Source of the DNA: a virus
Direction: 5' to 3' (one strand)
IMG/VR virus record: IMGVR_UViG_3300049432_000214
Coordinates: 1-29,880 of that record
Length of the DNA stretch: 29,880 bases
Program-made: the position numbers and the translations under genes
In this document: positions 15,329 to 23,653 of the stretch, piece by piece
Layout of the letters: each line of letters starts with the position of its first letter
How positions within the stretch are numbered: position 1 is the first letter of the stretch
The notes under the pieces: generated by a model
What the model saw: the letters and a program-made list of their open reading frames with translations, nothing else
Told to the model about the DNA's origin: nothing
Databases searched by the model: none

Positions 15329-15416
15329 GGCGCGAGCCGCACGGGTGGAACAGGCCGATCCGGGAGCGGCAGATCGGGCATTTGGGACCACGGAGCCAGA
15401 GAAGGAATTGTTTCAT
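15288..15416 (-). CDS. Cys-rich mini-protein upstream of the membrane protein
   Basis: 42 aa from an ATG at 15416 on the minus strand. Residues 1-10 are hydrophobic/basic (MKQFLLWLRG) and are followed by CPIC at 13-16, then HPC near 24-26 and a further His, a possible small zinc knuckle. It overlaps the start of the membrane-protein gene by 41 nt, suggesting coupling. Upstream, at 15430-15442, GCAC and GTGC form a small palindrome next to a duplicated CTAGAT element that could be an operator. The alternative is that this frame merely overlaps an extended N-terminus (GTG 15391) of the membrane protein; the two cannot be separated by eye. Confidence 0.4.
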   Translation of the reverse strand: MKQFLLWLRGPKCPICRSRIGLFHPCGSRHDLAALTTRSRPQ

Positions 15417-15513
15417 GAGGGCGAATCTAGCACATCTAGTGCCACAAGAAACACGAGCAAATACCCGCACGGGACTGATGGAAAACATGCCACTGGGAGA
15501 CTTTAGGTAAGCA

Positions 15514-16986
15514 ATGCCGCCCTACGCTGGGTTTTGTGGCCCCTCCAATCCGTCCCAGTCGCTGCAAGCCGACTGCGAGCGGACGATCAACTGGATGATT
15601 GAGCGCGTTGAATCAGACGCCGCGCCGACCGGGGCCGCGCTCTATCCCACGCCCGGACAGATCGACGTGGTTACCTCGAACCAGCTGGAGCCCCGCGGCG
15701 CGTTCACCATGGCTGGCCGGACGTTTGTCGTGATCGGCACGGACTTTCTGGAGTTGTTCTACAGCGGCACGGTCTGGACGAGCACCAGCCGCGGGACGGT
15801 CAAACAGAACAACTATCCCGCAACGATCAGCGGTAACGGAAGTACCGGCGGGCAGTTGCTCATTACGTCGGGTGGCTCGGGCTACTGCTACGTGCTGGCG
15901 ACGAACACCCTCACGGAGGTGCTGCCGGGCGAAGCGACGATGGGCGGGATGATCAACGCGCGGTTCCTCGCGTTCAACATCGCCAACGGGAAGGTTCGGC
16001 TTTCGGCGCTCAACGACGGCACGACATGGGATCCGAATCTCTATTTTCAGCGCACGCTGGCCCCGGACCCGTGGCAGTCGATGCTTATCAACCCGCCGGA
16101 GATTTGGCTCATCGGCGAACAGACCGGCGAGGTCTGGTACGACACCGGCGCCTTTCCGCAACCCTTCGCCCCGATTCCCGGCGCGTTCTTCAAGTACGGC
16201 ACGCCGGCGCCCTTCTCCGCGTCTGTGGCGGGGGATTACGTGACCTGGCTGTCACGGGGGCGGGACGGGTCCGGCACGATGGTCGCGGCGCGCGGCTATA
16301 CCCCGCAGCGGATCAGTAATTTCGCCGTCGAGCACGCCTTGAGCGGCTTCGCGCGCGCCACGTCCCTCGCTGATTTTGAAGTGCTCGTCTATGAGGACGG
16401 CGGCCACCTCTACGCCAACTTCTCGTCCGCGCAGAACCGCAGCACCTGGACCTGTGACCTGTCGATGGGGATGGCGTGGCACGAGCGGGGCGTCTGGGAC
16501 GCTGCGAATGGTCGCTACGACGTCTGGGGACCACGGGTCCATACGTTTGCGTTTGGGGTGCATCTGGTCGGGAACCGTGGCAGCAACACGATTGCGAAGA
16601 TGGACACCACGATCGGCACGGAGTCAGACGGACGCGCGATCCGCAGGCTCCGCATCGGCCCGCCACTCTGGGCCAGCTCGCGGCAACGGCTGGAGGTGAG
16701 CCGGTTCGAGCTCAAGGCGGAAAGCGGCCTAGGGCTGCCGATAGGGCAAGGTTCAGATCCGATGGTCATGCTGCGGACGAGCAGGAATGCGAAGACGTGG
16801 GGATCGGAGCGGATGGCGAGTGCGGGCAAGATGGGCGACTACGATCGGCGGATCGTCTGGACGCGTTGCGGGTCGAGTGATTCGATGTGGGTTCCCGAAG
16901 TCACCGTGAGCGATCCCACGCCGTGGCGATTGAGCGGCGCGGAGATTGACGGGTCCGGATTCCAGCAGGCGAGGGCCGCCGCGTGA
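15514..16986 (+). CDS. P22 gp10-like tail hub/packaged-DNA stabilisation protein
   Basis: 490 aa versus 472 aa in P22. gp10 hexamers close the portal vertex below gp4 and carry the needle and spikes. The opening (YAGFCGPSNPSQSLQADCERTINWMIE) with Asn-Trp, then ALYPTPG near residues 42-48, and the repeating WDPNLYFQRTLAPDPWQSM and INPPEIWLIGEQTGEVWYDTG segments near 170-215 are the recognisable blocks of this family. The rest is beta-rich, consistent with a propeller-like fold. Start at ATG 15514, following the minus-strand island. It ends in a GTGA overlap with the next gene. Confidence 0.85.
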   Translation: MPPYAGFCGPSNPSQSLQADCERTINWMIERVESDAAPTGAALYPTPGQIDVVTSNQLEPRGAFTMAGRTFVVIGTDFLELFYSGTVWTSTSRGTVKQNNYPATISGNGSTGGQLLITSGGSGYCYVLATNTLTEVLPGEATMGGMINARFLAFNIANGKVRLSALNDGTTWDPNLYFQRTLAPDPWQSMLINPPEIWLIGEQTGEVWYDTGAFPQPFAPIPGAFFKYGTPAPFSASVAGDYVTWLSRGRDGSGTMVAARGYTPQRISNFAVEHALSGFARATSLADFEVLVYEDGGHLYANFSSAQNRSTWTCDLSMGMAWHERGVWDAANGRYDVWGPRVHTFAFGVHLVGNRGSNTIAKMDTTIGTESDGRAIRRLRIGPPLWASSRQRLEVSRFELKAESGLGLPIGQGSDPMVMLRTSRNAKTWGSERMASAGKMGDYDRRIVWTRCGSSDSMWVPEVTVSDPTPWRLSGAEIDGSGFQQARAAA

Positions 16987-17468
16987 GCGCGAACCTAGCC
17001 GCGCCTCCGCTCCAGACCCCGCTGGTGGAGCCGCCCGTGCGTGGGCAGGCCCCGACATGGCTCATCACGAAGGCTTGGAACGAATGGTTTCGCAGCGTCG
17101 TGACGCGGGCACAGGATGCCGCGGTGGCGCTTGTCACGATCGCGCTGTCGGCGCAAACGGCGTCTCTAGGGTTGACCACGTTGATTCCCGTCGCGGCGGC
17201 GGGGCTCTACCGGGTCAGCTATCGATTCCGCGTCTCCACGGCGGCGAGTGTCAGCAGTTCGCTTGACGTGACGGTCTCCACGACGGAAGGCGGTATCGCG
17301 TGTCAGCAGACGAGCGCGGCCTATACCGGTAACGCGACGAACCGACCCCAGAGCGGGGCGTTTCTCGTGAAAGCGGATGCGGCGACCCCGATCCAGATCA
17401 GTACCGCGTACGCGAGCGTCGGCACGCCGATGGTGTACGAACTCGATTACGTCGCCGAACAGATTTAG
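16983..17468 (+). CDS. Beta-rich tail protein in the P22 needle position
   Basis: 161 aa, GTG start in a GTGA overlap with the gp10-like gene. N-terminus: Pro-rich leader followed by a short helix (WLITKAWNEWFRSVVTRAQ near 26-44). The C-terminal 90 residues are beta-rich: GLYRVSYRFRVSTAASVSSSL, a Gly-Gly turn, then QSGAFLVKADAATPIQIS and a Tyr-ended final strand. I recognise this layout as recurrent in uncultured phages just after head-tail genes but cannot name a family. In P22 this slot is occupied by the trimeric needle gp26, a coiled coil, which this protein does not resemble. Confidence 0.6.
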   Translation: MSANLAAPPLQTPLVEPPVRGQAPTWLITKAWNEWFRSVVTRAQDAAVALVTIALSAQTASLGLTTLIPVAAAGLYRVSYRFRVSTAASVSSSLDVTVSTTEGGIACQQTSAAYTGNATNRPQSGAFLVKADAATPIQISTAYASVGTPMVYELDYVAEQI

Positions 17469-17478
17469 AGGACAGCCG

Positions 17479-18372
17479 ATGCCGACACCTGTCATGCCGA
17501 CGCCGACGCGCAAGACCCCTGAGCAGCAGCTCAATGAGTGGAATATCGCCTTGCGGGCGTCTCCGGCGTATCAGCAGTTTCTCAAGGCGCGCGGCATCGG
17601 GGCGAACGGCCGTGCGGTTGGGCTGTCGCGGAGTCAACAGGGCGAACTGGAAGCGATGCTGACCCGCTCGGGGATTCCGATTCCCTCCGGCATGCACATC
17701 GACAACGCCGGGAACCTGAACCAAAAGAACCGGCTCGCACGCAATGTCGCCATCACGATCGGCATCACGGCCGCCACGCTCGCCACAGCAGGCGCAGCGG
17801 GCTTCGGGCCGCTTGCGGGCGCGATGGGCGGGGCGAGTGGCGCTGGTGGGGCGGCAGGCGCCGCAGGAGCCGGTGCGGGGGCGTTCGGGAGCACTGGCGT
17901 GGGCGCGGCTGGAACCTTAGCAGCGACCGGCGGCGGGGCTGCGGCGGCTGGCGGCGCGGCGGCGGCAGGCGCTGGGACGCTCGGCGCGATTGCCGCTGGT
18001 GGAGGCGGGATGTCAGCAGCCACAGCCGTCCCATTGGTGACGACCGGCATCGGCGCGCTCTCCAGCATCTTTGCGAATCGCTCCGCCAACAACGCCGCCA
18101 CGCAAGCCGCTGAGATCCAGGCGCGTGGACAGGAGCAGCAACTCCAATTCCTCAAAGAGCAAGAAGCGCAGCGACAGAAGGAATGGCAGCTCGCGCAGGA
18201 CCGGAACAAAGCGATCTACGACACGGAACTGGCGCGCGATCAGGGCCGGTATGACGACCTCCAGGCACGGATGCAGCCGTATCGCCAGTTTGGCGCGGGG
18301 GCCATCGGGCAGATTGCCCGGCCCATTTATGCACAGCAGCCGGGCACCCTCGGCGCACGGATGGGAGCGTAA
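17479..18372 (+). CDS. Probable DNA-ejection/internal virion protein, Gly/Ala-rich
   Basis: 297 aa from ATG 17479, behind GAGGAC. Residues 1-85 are a soluble helical region; residues 88-200 are almost entirely Gly, Ala, Thr and Val with hydrophobic stretches (AITIGITAATLATAGAAG near 91-108 and PLVTTGIGALSSIFA near 185-199), well suited to membrane insertion; residues 202-270 form a Gln/Glu/Arg-rich amphipathic helix. Position after the tail hub corresponds to P22 genes 14/7/20/16, whose products are injected with the DNA and form a conduit through the envelope. Start upstream at 17377 would overlap the previous gene and is rejected. Confidence 0.7.
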   Translation: MPTPVMPTPTRKTPEQQLNEWNIALRASPAYQQFLKARGIGANGRAVGLSRSQQGELEAMLTRSGIPIPSGMHIDNAGNLNQKNRLARNVAITIGITAATLATAGAAGFGPLAGAMGGASGAGGAAGAAGAGAGAFGSTGVGAAGTLAATGGGAAAAGGAAAAGAGTLGAIAAGGGGMSAATAVPLVTTGIGALSSIFANRSANNAATQAAEIQARGQEQQLQFLKEQEAQRQKEWQLAQDRNKAIYDTELARDQGRYDDLQARMQPYRQFGAGAIGQIARPIYAQQPGTLGARMGA

Positions 18373-18374
18373 CG

Positions 18375-19280
18375 ATGGCAATCGCGAAGTACGGGGAGTA
18401 CGAGGATCCGAACGAGCCGGCGTATGGCACACAGCCGTACGTCGATCCGAACGCCGCCCCGCCCGGTGCGCCACCGGCCCCTGTGCCGCCGGTCGATCCG
18501 AATCCGCCGGCGGCGGATCCGTGGGACACCGCGCCCGCCGATGGGAACTGGCAAGCGTGGTTTCTGCAGAACGTCTCGGCCTTGCCGGCCAATCCCGGTT
18601 CCTTGACGCAGATTGAGCCCAAGCTCCAGAAGCACGGGATCCAGGTCGTCAGGAATGCTGCAGGCGTGGCGGGGAAGATCCGGCTGCCGAGCGGTCAGAT
18701 CATCGACGTCGGGCGCAGCTTCTCCAGCGGCAACCCCTCCAGTATGGGCTGGCAGTGGAACGGTGGGACAGACAGCGGCAGCGGTGGGAGCGGCGTTGAT
18801 CTGAGTCAGGTCTCGGTGAACCCGGAGTACCTCGCCCCGTGGACAGGCACCGCTCCGACCGGCCCGGCTGTCCCAGAGTTTCAATCCCCAGGTGAGTTTG
18901 AGCAGCCCACTGGGGACGACGTGCTCAAGGATCCGTCGTTCCTCTGGCGGGTCGATCAAGGCCGGGGCGCGATCGAGAATTCGGCAGCGGCGAAAGGCGT
19001 GCTCAATTCCGGGGGCACGCTGTCGGACATCCTGAACTACGGCCAGAAGGCCGGAAGTCAAGAATTTTCGAACATTTGGGATAGGGCGTACGGGGTCTGG
19101 AACTCCAAGTGGAACAATGCACTCGGCGCGTTCCGGGCGCGCGAGTCGTCCTCCAATGACGCCTATCAGCGGGCATGGAGTCAGTACACGGACGCCCGCG
19201 ATACGCATTACCGCAATCAGAACGAGCCGTTTTCAAAATTGATTCAGGCCGCCAACATCGGCGCGGGCGCGGCGCGGTAA
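18375..19280 (+). CDS. Probable ejection/structural protein
   Basis: 301 aa, beginning 2 nt after the previous stop. Residues 20-55 form a Pro-rich disordered leader. Residues 190-260 hold a block I recognise from many phage virion proteins: DPSFLWRVDQGRGAIENSAA, then AKGVLNSGGTLSDILNYGQ and QEFSNIWDRAYG, a helical repeat ending with a hydrophobic C-terminus (LIQAANIGAGAAR). Such proteins accompany ejection proteins in P22-like and other podovirus genomes. Role is inferred from this block and from position. Confidence 0.65.
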   Translation: MAIAKYGEYEDPNEPAYGTQPYVDPNAAPPGAPPAPVPPVDPNPPAADPWDTAPADGNWQAWFLQNVSALPANPGSLTQIEPKLQKHGIQVVRNAAGVAGKIRLPSGQIIDVGRSFSSGNPSSMGWQWNGGTDSGSGGSGVDLSQVSVNPEYLAPWTGTAPTGPAVPEFQSPGEFEQPTGDDVLKDPSFLWRVDQGRGAIENSAAAKGVLNSGGTLSDILNYGQKAGSQEFSNIWDRAYGVWNSKWNNALGAFRARESSSNDAYQRAWSQYTDARDTHYRNQNEPFSKLIQAANIGAGAAR

Positions 19281-19284
19281 CGCC

Positions 19285-20673
19285 ATGTTCCAGTACGAGC
19301 CGTATCAGTCACCGCTCACGGGCTCCATTGCCGAGATCATGGGGCAACAGGCCCAGACGCGCGCGGGCGCCGTCGTGGCGCGTGGGCAGAATACCGCGCA
19401 CCTGATCGGCTCGCTCGGACAGATCGCGCAAGGAGCCATCGGCGACTACCAGCAGCGGAAGGCGGACGCGCCACGTCGAGAGATGGAGCAACTACAGCTC
19501 CGTGACGCGCGCCGGCATGAAGCCTCGACACAGCAGGAAGCGCAGCAGGAGCAGTGGCTCCGCAGCCGCATCGCCGATCCGTCTCAGCCACCGCCGTCGT
19601 ACGAGGAGCTGGTGTCGCATCTCGGCGCCCAGCGGGCCACGGCGATCCAGCAGGGCTTTCAGCAGGTGACCAAGGCGGATCTCGAGAACGAGACCGTCAC
19701 GCTTGATCACTTCGGGCGCGATCTGCGCTGGGCGATGGCGATGCCCGGAGGCATGAAGCAGGAAGCCTGGCAGGCGCTCAAGGGGAAGTGGGCCGGACAC
19801 GGGCTGCCGGCGGACCTGATCCCGGAGGAGTACGACGAACAGGTCGCCTCAGCGCTCCTGCTGAAGACACAGAAGGTGCCAGAGGCGAAAGCGCCGGAGC
19901 CGTTCACGTTGAATCCGGGGGATGTGCGGTTCGGGTCGGATGGAAAGCAAATCGCAAACGTACCACCGAAGCCGCCCGATGTGAATGTCGGGAGCTTCGA
20001 GGATTACTTGTCGCGGTACGCGGCCGAGCGGCATCTAAAGCCCGAGCAGCTTTCGACCAAAGACGTCGAGAACGCGCGCAAGAAGTATCAGCAGTCAGAC
20101 GACCGACCGTACCGGGATCCTGTGCCCATCGTGATTGTGGGACCGAATGGCCCGATGCAGGTCGATCGCACGCACGGGACCGCCACGGCGGTGACTGGAC
20201 CGGACGGGAAGCCGCTCGGGCTTGTGCCGACAGCCGATCAGCGCAATGCCGTCGTCTCACGCGAACGCGCCCAGCCCGTGCTGGCGTCCATTGCGGAGTT
20301 GTCCGAGAAGATCAACACGCTACAGGGCGTCTACGCGAAGATGGCCGGCGGCGTGGAGAAGCAGAAAGCGAAGCTGAACCTCGATGACGACGTAGCCGAG
20401 TATCAGTCGCTCGTCTCGATGTTCACGCCGATGCTGGCGCGGATGGTTGGGCACGTCGGGATCTTGACCGAGCAGGACGTGCAGAGCGTGCGATCCGGGC
20501 TGCCGCAGCCGGGAGATTCCAAGTCACTTCGCGATCGGAAGATGGCGCGCATTAAGAAGATCCTCGGTGAGCAGGGCGGGGGCGCGGAGAAACCCGCCCC
20601 AGCGCCGGCTGCTGGTGGCGGACTCAGTTATCAGGACTACCTGAACGCGAAAAAGAAGCCGGGAGGCGGGTAA
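19285..20673 (+). CDS. Probable internal virion/ejection protein, 462 aa
   Basis: 462 aa, starting 4 nt after the previous stop. Opening residues FQYEPYQSPLTGSIAEIM, followed by long Gln/Arg/Glu-rich helices (residues 20-100). Around residue 208 lies FTLNPGDVRFGSDGKQIANVPP, a short segment seen in many phage structural proteins. The C-terminal third is helical with RMVGHVGILTEQDVQSV followed by LPQPGDSKSLRD near 380-410, also widespread in phage virion proteins. No membrane segment. Analogous by position to P22 gp20/gp16 region. The stop overlaps the next start (TAATG). Confidence 0.68.
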   Translation: MFQYEPYQSPLTGSIAEIMGQQAQTRAGAVVARGQNTAHLIGSLGQIAQGAIGDYQQRKADAPRREMEQLQLRDARRHEASTQQEAQQEQWLRSRIADPSQPPPSYEELVSHLGAQRATAIQQGFQQVTKADLENETVTLDHFGRDLRWAMAMPGGMKQEAWQALKGKWAGHGLPADLIPEEYDEQVASALLLKTQKVPEAKAPEPFTLNPGDVRFGSDGKQIANVPPKPPDVNVGSFEDYLSRYAAERHLKPEQLSTKDVENARKKYQQSDDRPYRDPVPIVIVGPNGPMQVDRTHGTATAVTGPDGKPLGLVPTADQRNAVVSRERAQPVLASIAELSEKINTLQGVYAKMAGGVEKQKAKLNLDDDVAEYQSLVSMFTPMLARMVGHVGILTEQDVQSVRSGLPQPGDSKSLRDRKMARIKKILGEQGGGAEKPAPAPAAGGGLSYQDYLNAKKKPGGG

Positions 20674-22304
20674 TGCCGGATTACATCACGCATCCGCGCC
20701 ATCTCGGTGAGTCGGAATTCACCGCGATTCGAGATCGACTACTGGCCTCGGCGCCGGAGGGCTTATCCGAGTCGGATTTTCACCTCTGGGTTGCGCCGCG
20801 CTTGGCATTCGAGTTGGGGAAGGCTGAGACTTCAGCGCCAACCCCGGAAGGCAGCCCGATCGGCCGCTTCCTCTCAAATGCTGGCAGCGTGCTGAACCCG
20901 GCCGCGCTCGTCACGGGGCTCTACAACGCTGTGCGGCATCCACAGGACACGGCGATGGCTATCGGCGCGCAACAGGCCGAACAGGGCATGCAGGCCGTGC
21001 GAGAGTTTCGCGGAGGCAATCCCAGCGCTGGCGCTGGCCGGACGCTCGCCGCTGCTGTGCCAATACTGGGGCCAGTAGCCGCTGAAGCGGGCGAGCAGAT
21101 CGCGGAAGGCGACGTAGCTGGAGGGTTCGGAAAAGGGGCTGGGCTGTTGGTTCCGATGGGCGCCCCATCCGCAATTCGCGCGACAGCCGGCGCCGTGCGT
21201 CGTGTGGCTCCGGCCGGCCTGAAAGCCACAGCAGCCGGCGCGCTGGAAGAGGGCGCGGCGGCACGTATCGCCGATGTCATGACGCCGAAGGTTGGACCGA
21301 ACAAGACTCGGTTTGCGAACACAGCGGTCAAGGTCGCACCTGATCTCGTGGGCGAACCAGCAGTAGCCGGGGGCTGGTCGCGCGATGCGCTTCACGGCAA
21401 AGTTGGGGCGAAACTGGAGGAAGCCGCCGCTGGACTCGATGAGGCTGCAAACGCTCGGATGTCAGCGCGCACGTTTCCGACCAAGCCGCTCATTGATGGG
21501 TTACTGGAACGTCGCCGGGCGCTCACGGCTGAAGCTGTCGAAGGGAGCAAGGCGATTCCGCGTTATGCAGAGCAACCTGGAGCAGGCGGGAAGCCAACGC
21601 CGGCCGGGCCAGTGCGAGATATCCAGTCTGGCAAAATGAAACCGACTCTCCCGCGCATCGAGCGCCCGATCGGGCAAGACGTCGTGCCGGCGCCGAACGC
21701 CGCCCGCGTGGCTGAGATCGATCGTGCGATTGCGGAACTGAAAGAGCTTGGCCCGTTCACACGCTACGAGTCCATCCGGCGCATTCGCGAGGCATACGAC
21801 GGACCGGCGAAGGCGATTTATAACCCGTCGATGACTGCTGATTTTCTTAAGGCGCAAGGCGGCAAGATGGGCGCGGCCGATGTTACCGGCGTGCTGCGTG
21901 AAAACCTCGCGAAGTGGGATCCACAGACCGCGAAAGCGAACGCTTCGTATTCAGTGTTCAAAAGCGCGAACGATGTATTGGAGGCCGCTGCCGAAGCCGA
22001 GCGTGCGCGGCCGACGATGTTTCGACGCACGATGACACGCGTTGCGGGCGCCTCAGCCGGCGGCGGAATCGGGCTCCTGATAGCGGAAGTATCGGAGCAG
22101 GTGGCGTCGGCAGGATGGACAACGAAACTGAAGACAGCACAGGCCATGGGAAGCCTCGCGAAAGCGATTCAGCGCGGGGATTCAGGTCATGTGGCGAGCT
22201 TAGCGAATCAGATCAAACGGATAGGGGCGCAGGCGGTCACGCTGGCCGGGAACGCTACCAGCCCCAGCGGATCCCAAACCCAAACCACAGTACCAGCACG
22301 GTAA
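20673..22304 (+). CDS. Large virion-associated/ejected protein, 543 aa
   Basis: 543 aa, TAATG overlap with the previous gene. It is Ala/Gly-rich with several mildly hydrophobic helices: residues 65-90 (SNAGSVLNPAALVTGLYNA), 115-160 (LAAAVPILGPVAAEAGE and GKGAGLLVPMG), and GGGIGLLIAEVSEQVASAG near 470-488. The middle contains long amphipathic helices with Arg/Glu (AARVAEIDRAIAELKELG). Such large, loosely conserved proteins close the ejection-protein cluster of podoviruses and prophages. No enzymatic motif was found. Third-position GC looks somewhat lower than in the coat and portal genes, suggesting a different history, but this was not counted. Confidence 0.6.
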   Translation: MPDYITHPRHLGESEFTAIRDRLLASAPEGLSESDFHLWVAPRLAFELGKAETSAPTPEGSPIGRFLSNAGSVLNPAALVTGLYNAVRHPQDTAMAIGAQQAEQGMQAVREFRGGNPSAGAGRTLAAAVPILGPVAAEAGEQIAEGDVAGGFGKGAGLLVPMGAPSAIRATAGAVRRVAPAGLKATAAGALEEGAAARIADVMTPKVGPNKTRFANTAVKVAPDLVGEPAVAGGWSRDALHGKVGAKLEEAAAGLDEAANARMSARTFPTKPLIDGLLERRRALTAEAVEGSKAIPRYAEQPGAGGKPTPAGPVRDIQSGKMKPTLPRIERPIGQDVVPAPNAARVAEIDRAIAELKELGPFTRYESIRRIREAYDGPAKAIYNPSMTADFLKAQGGKMGAADVTGVLRENLAKWDPQTAKANASYSVFKSANDVLEAAAEAERARPTMFRRTMTRVAGASAGGGIGLLIAEVSEQVASAGWTTKLKTAQAMGSLAKAIQRGDSGHVASLANQIKRIGAQAVTLAGNATSPSGSQTQTTVPAR

Positions 22305-22455
22305 GTAGGACCGACCATAGCGCTAGCGAACCGATAGCAAGGAGCACTGTGTATACGCGCAACCAGATCGTCACGATCAAGGCTGGTACTTCAACTAGTC
22401 CGACCACTGCCACGCGGCGCCAATTTGGCATCGGGCGGGGAGTATACCACCTCAT
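22255..22455 (-). CDS. Candidate two-TM membrane micro-protein, opposite strand
   Basis: A minus-strand frame of up to 66 aa (ATG 22455, or ATG 22431 for 58 aa) with two hydrophobic stretches, VAVVGLVEVPALIVTIWL and VLLAIGSLALWSVLLTVLVLWFGF. It covers the end of the 543-aa gene, the 44-nt gap and the start of the spike adaptor gene. Hydrophobic frames can appear opposite hydrophilic coding sequence, and no good ribosome-binding site exists, so this remains a weak candidate. A small membrane protein here would be the second minus-strand one in this operon. Confidence 0.25.
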   Translation of the reverse strand: MRWYTPRPMPNWRRVAVVGLVEVPALIVTIWLRVYTVLLAIGSLALWSVLLTVLVLWFGFGIRWGW

Positions 22456-23653
22456 CCTCACCGCCGTCGTGTGGCTGGCTTTGGCGGTTCCGGCCGCTTC
22501 CCAGACCGGGACGCTTATGCCAGTCCCGCAACAGGTCTTTCTCGACGCCAGCGGCAACCCTCTCAATGGGGGGTTGGTCTACACCTACATCGCCGGCACG
22601 ACCACGCCGCTCTCCACCTATTCCGATCTGGCGCTGTCGGTCCCCAACACCAACCCGATCGTCCTAAACAGCGCGGGGCGCAATGCCGCCGGCGGGATCT
22701 ACCTCTCGGCCGCCAACTACAAGATCATCGTCAAGACCTCGGCCGGGGCCACGATCTACACGCAAGACAACGTAGGAGCTACGCCCCCGACTGTCGCCGT
22801 CTCCAGCTTCAACGACTTGTGCAACGTCCGCCTGACCCTGACGAGCGGCGCACCTGTTACGGCCTCGGATGTCACGGCCGCCACGGTCGTCTACGTCTCC
22901 CCGTACCGCGGCAACCGCTGCGCCACGTACGACGGGAGCGCCTGGAACATCACGACGTTCACCGAGTTGTCCATCAGTCTGGGGGCGGATGCCGCGAACA
23001 CGAATTATGACGTGTTCTTCTACGTCTCCAGTAGTGTCGCGACCGTCGAACGGGTGGCGTGGACGAACGATACGACGCGCGCGACCGCCTTGGTCAAACA
23101 GGACGGGGTGTACGTCAAGTCCGGCTCGACTACCAAGCGATACCTGGGCACCTACCGGACCACAGGGACGGTGGGGCAGTGTGAAGACTCGAAAGCGAAG
23201 CGCTTCACCTGGAACTACTACAACCGCGTCCGCAAAGACGTGCGCGCGGTCGATGCCACGGATACCTGGACCTACACGACGGACACATGGCGACAAGTCC
23301 GGGCCTCCACCGCGAATCAGGTGGCGGTCGTAGTGGGCGTGGCGGAAGACACGATTGACCTGACCGCGATGTCGCTGGCGGCCAACACCAATGCTGGCGT
23401 GATTCTCTACGCCGGGATCGGGGTCAACGCGACGACAGCCCCGTCCACCGCCGGGCAACCGGCCCGTGTCGATGCGCCGGCGGCAAATGCGGTCGTCGTG
23501 GTTCCGGCGGCCCTGCTCACGGTGCCCAACGAAGGCTATACGTTCTACGCCTGGCTGGAACGGAGTGCCGCCACAGGAACGACGACATGGCTGGGGGACA
23601 ACGGGGACAACCAGAAGCAGCAGAGCGGGATCTTCGGGACGTGGTTGTGCTGA
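22349..23653 (+). CDS. Tail spike/fibre adaptor protein with signal-like N-terminus
   Basis: 434 aa from a GTG at 22349 behind AAGGAG at 22339-22344; longer upstream frames overlap the previous gene. After a 34-residue hydrophilic leader comes a hydrophobic core (YHLILTAVVWLALAVPAAS) and a probable cleavage before Q52. Next is a spike head-binding-like module (residues 53-140): PVPQQVFLDASGNPLNGGLVYTY, then NPIVLNSAGRNAAGGIYLS and ATIYTQDNVG, the layout of virion-attachment domains in many phage tailspikes. The remainder (140-434) is beta-rich with four cysteines. It should attach the following beta-helix protein or act as a fibre. The export-type N-terminus on such a module is unexpected. 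Confidence 0.65.
   Translation: MYTRNQIVTIKAGTSTSPTTATRRQFGIGRGVYHLILTAVVWLALAVPAASQTGTLMPVPQQVFLDASGNPLNGGLVYTYIAGTTTPLSTYSDLALSVPNTNPIVLNSAGRNAAGGIYLSAANYKIIVKTSAGATIYTQDNVGATPPTVAVSSFNDLCNVRLTLTSGAPVTASDVTAATVVYVSPYRGNRCATYDGSAWNITTFTELSISLGADAANTNYDVFFYVSSSVATVERVAWTNDTTRATALVKQDGVYVKSGSTTKRYLGTYRTTGTVGQCEDSKAKRFTWNYYNRVRKDVRAVDATDTWTYTTDTWRQVRASTANQVAVVVGVAEDTIDLTAMSLAANTNAGVILYAGIGVNATTAPSTAGQPARVDAPAANAVVVVPAALLTVPNEGYTFYAWLERSAATGTTTWLGDNGDNQKQQSGIFGTWLC

Noticed and set aside
21914-22348. Upstream extension of the spike adaptor frame
   Set aside because: Overlaps the 543-aa gene with shadow composition; AAGGAG before GTG 22349 gives a better start.
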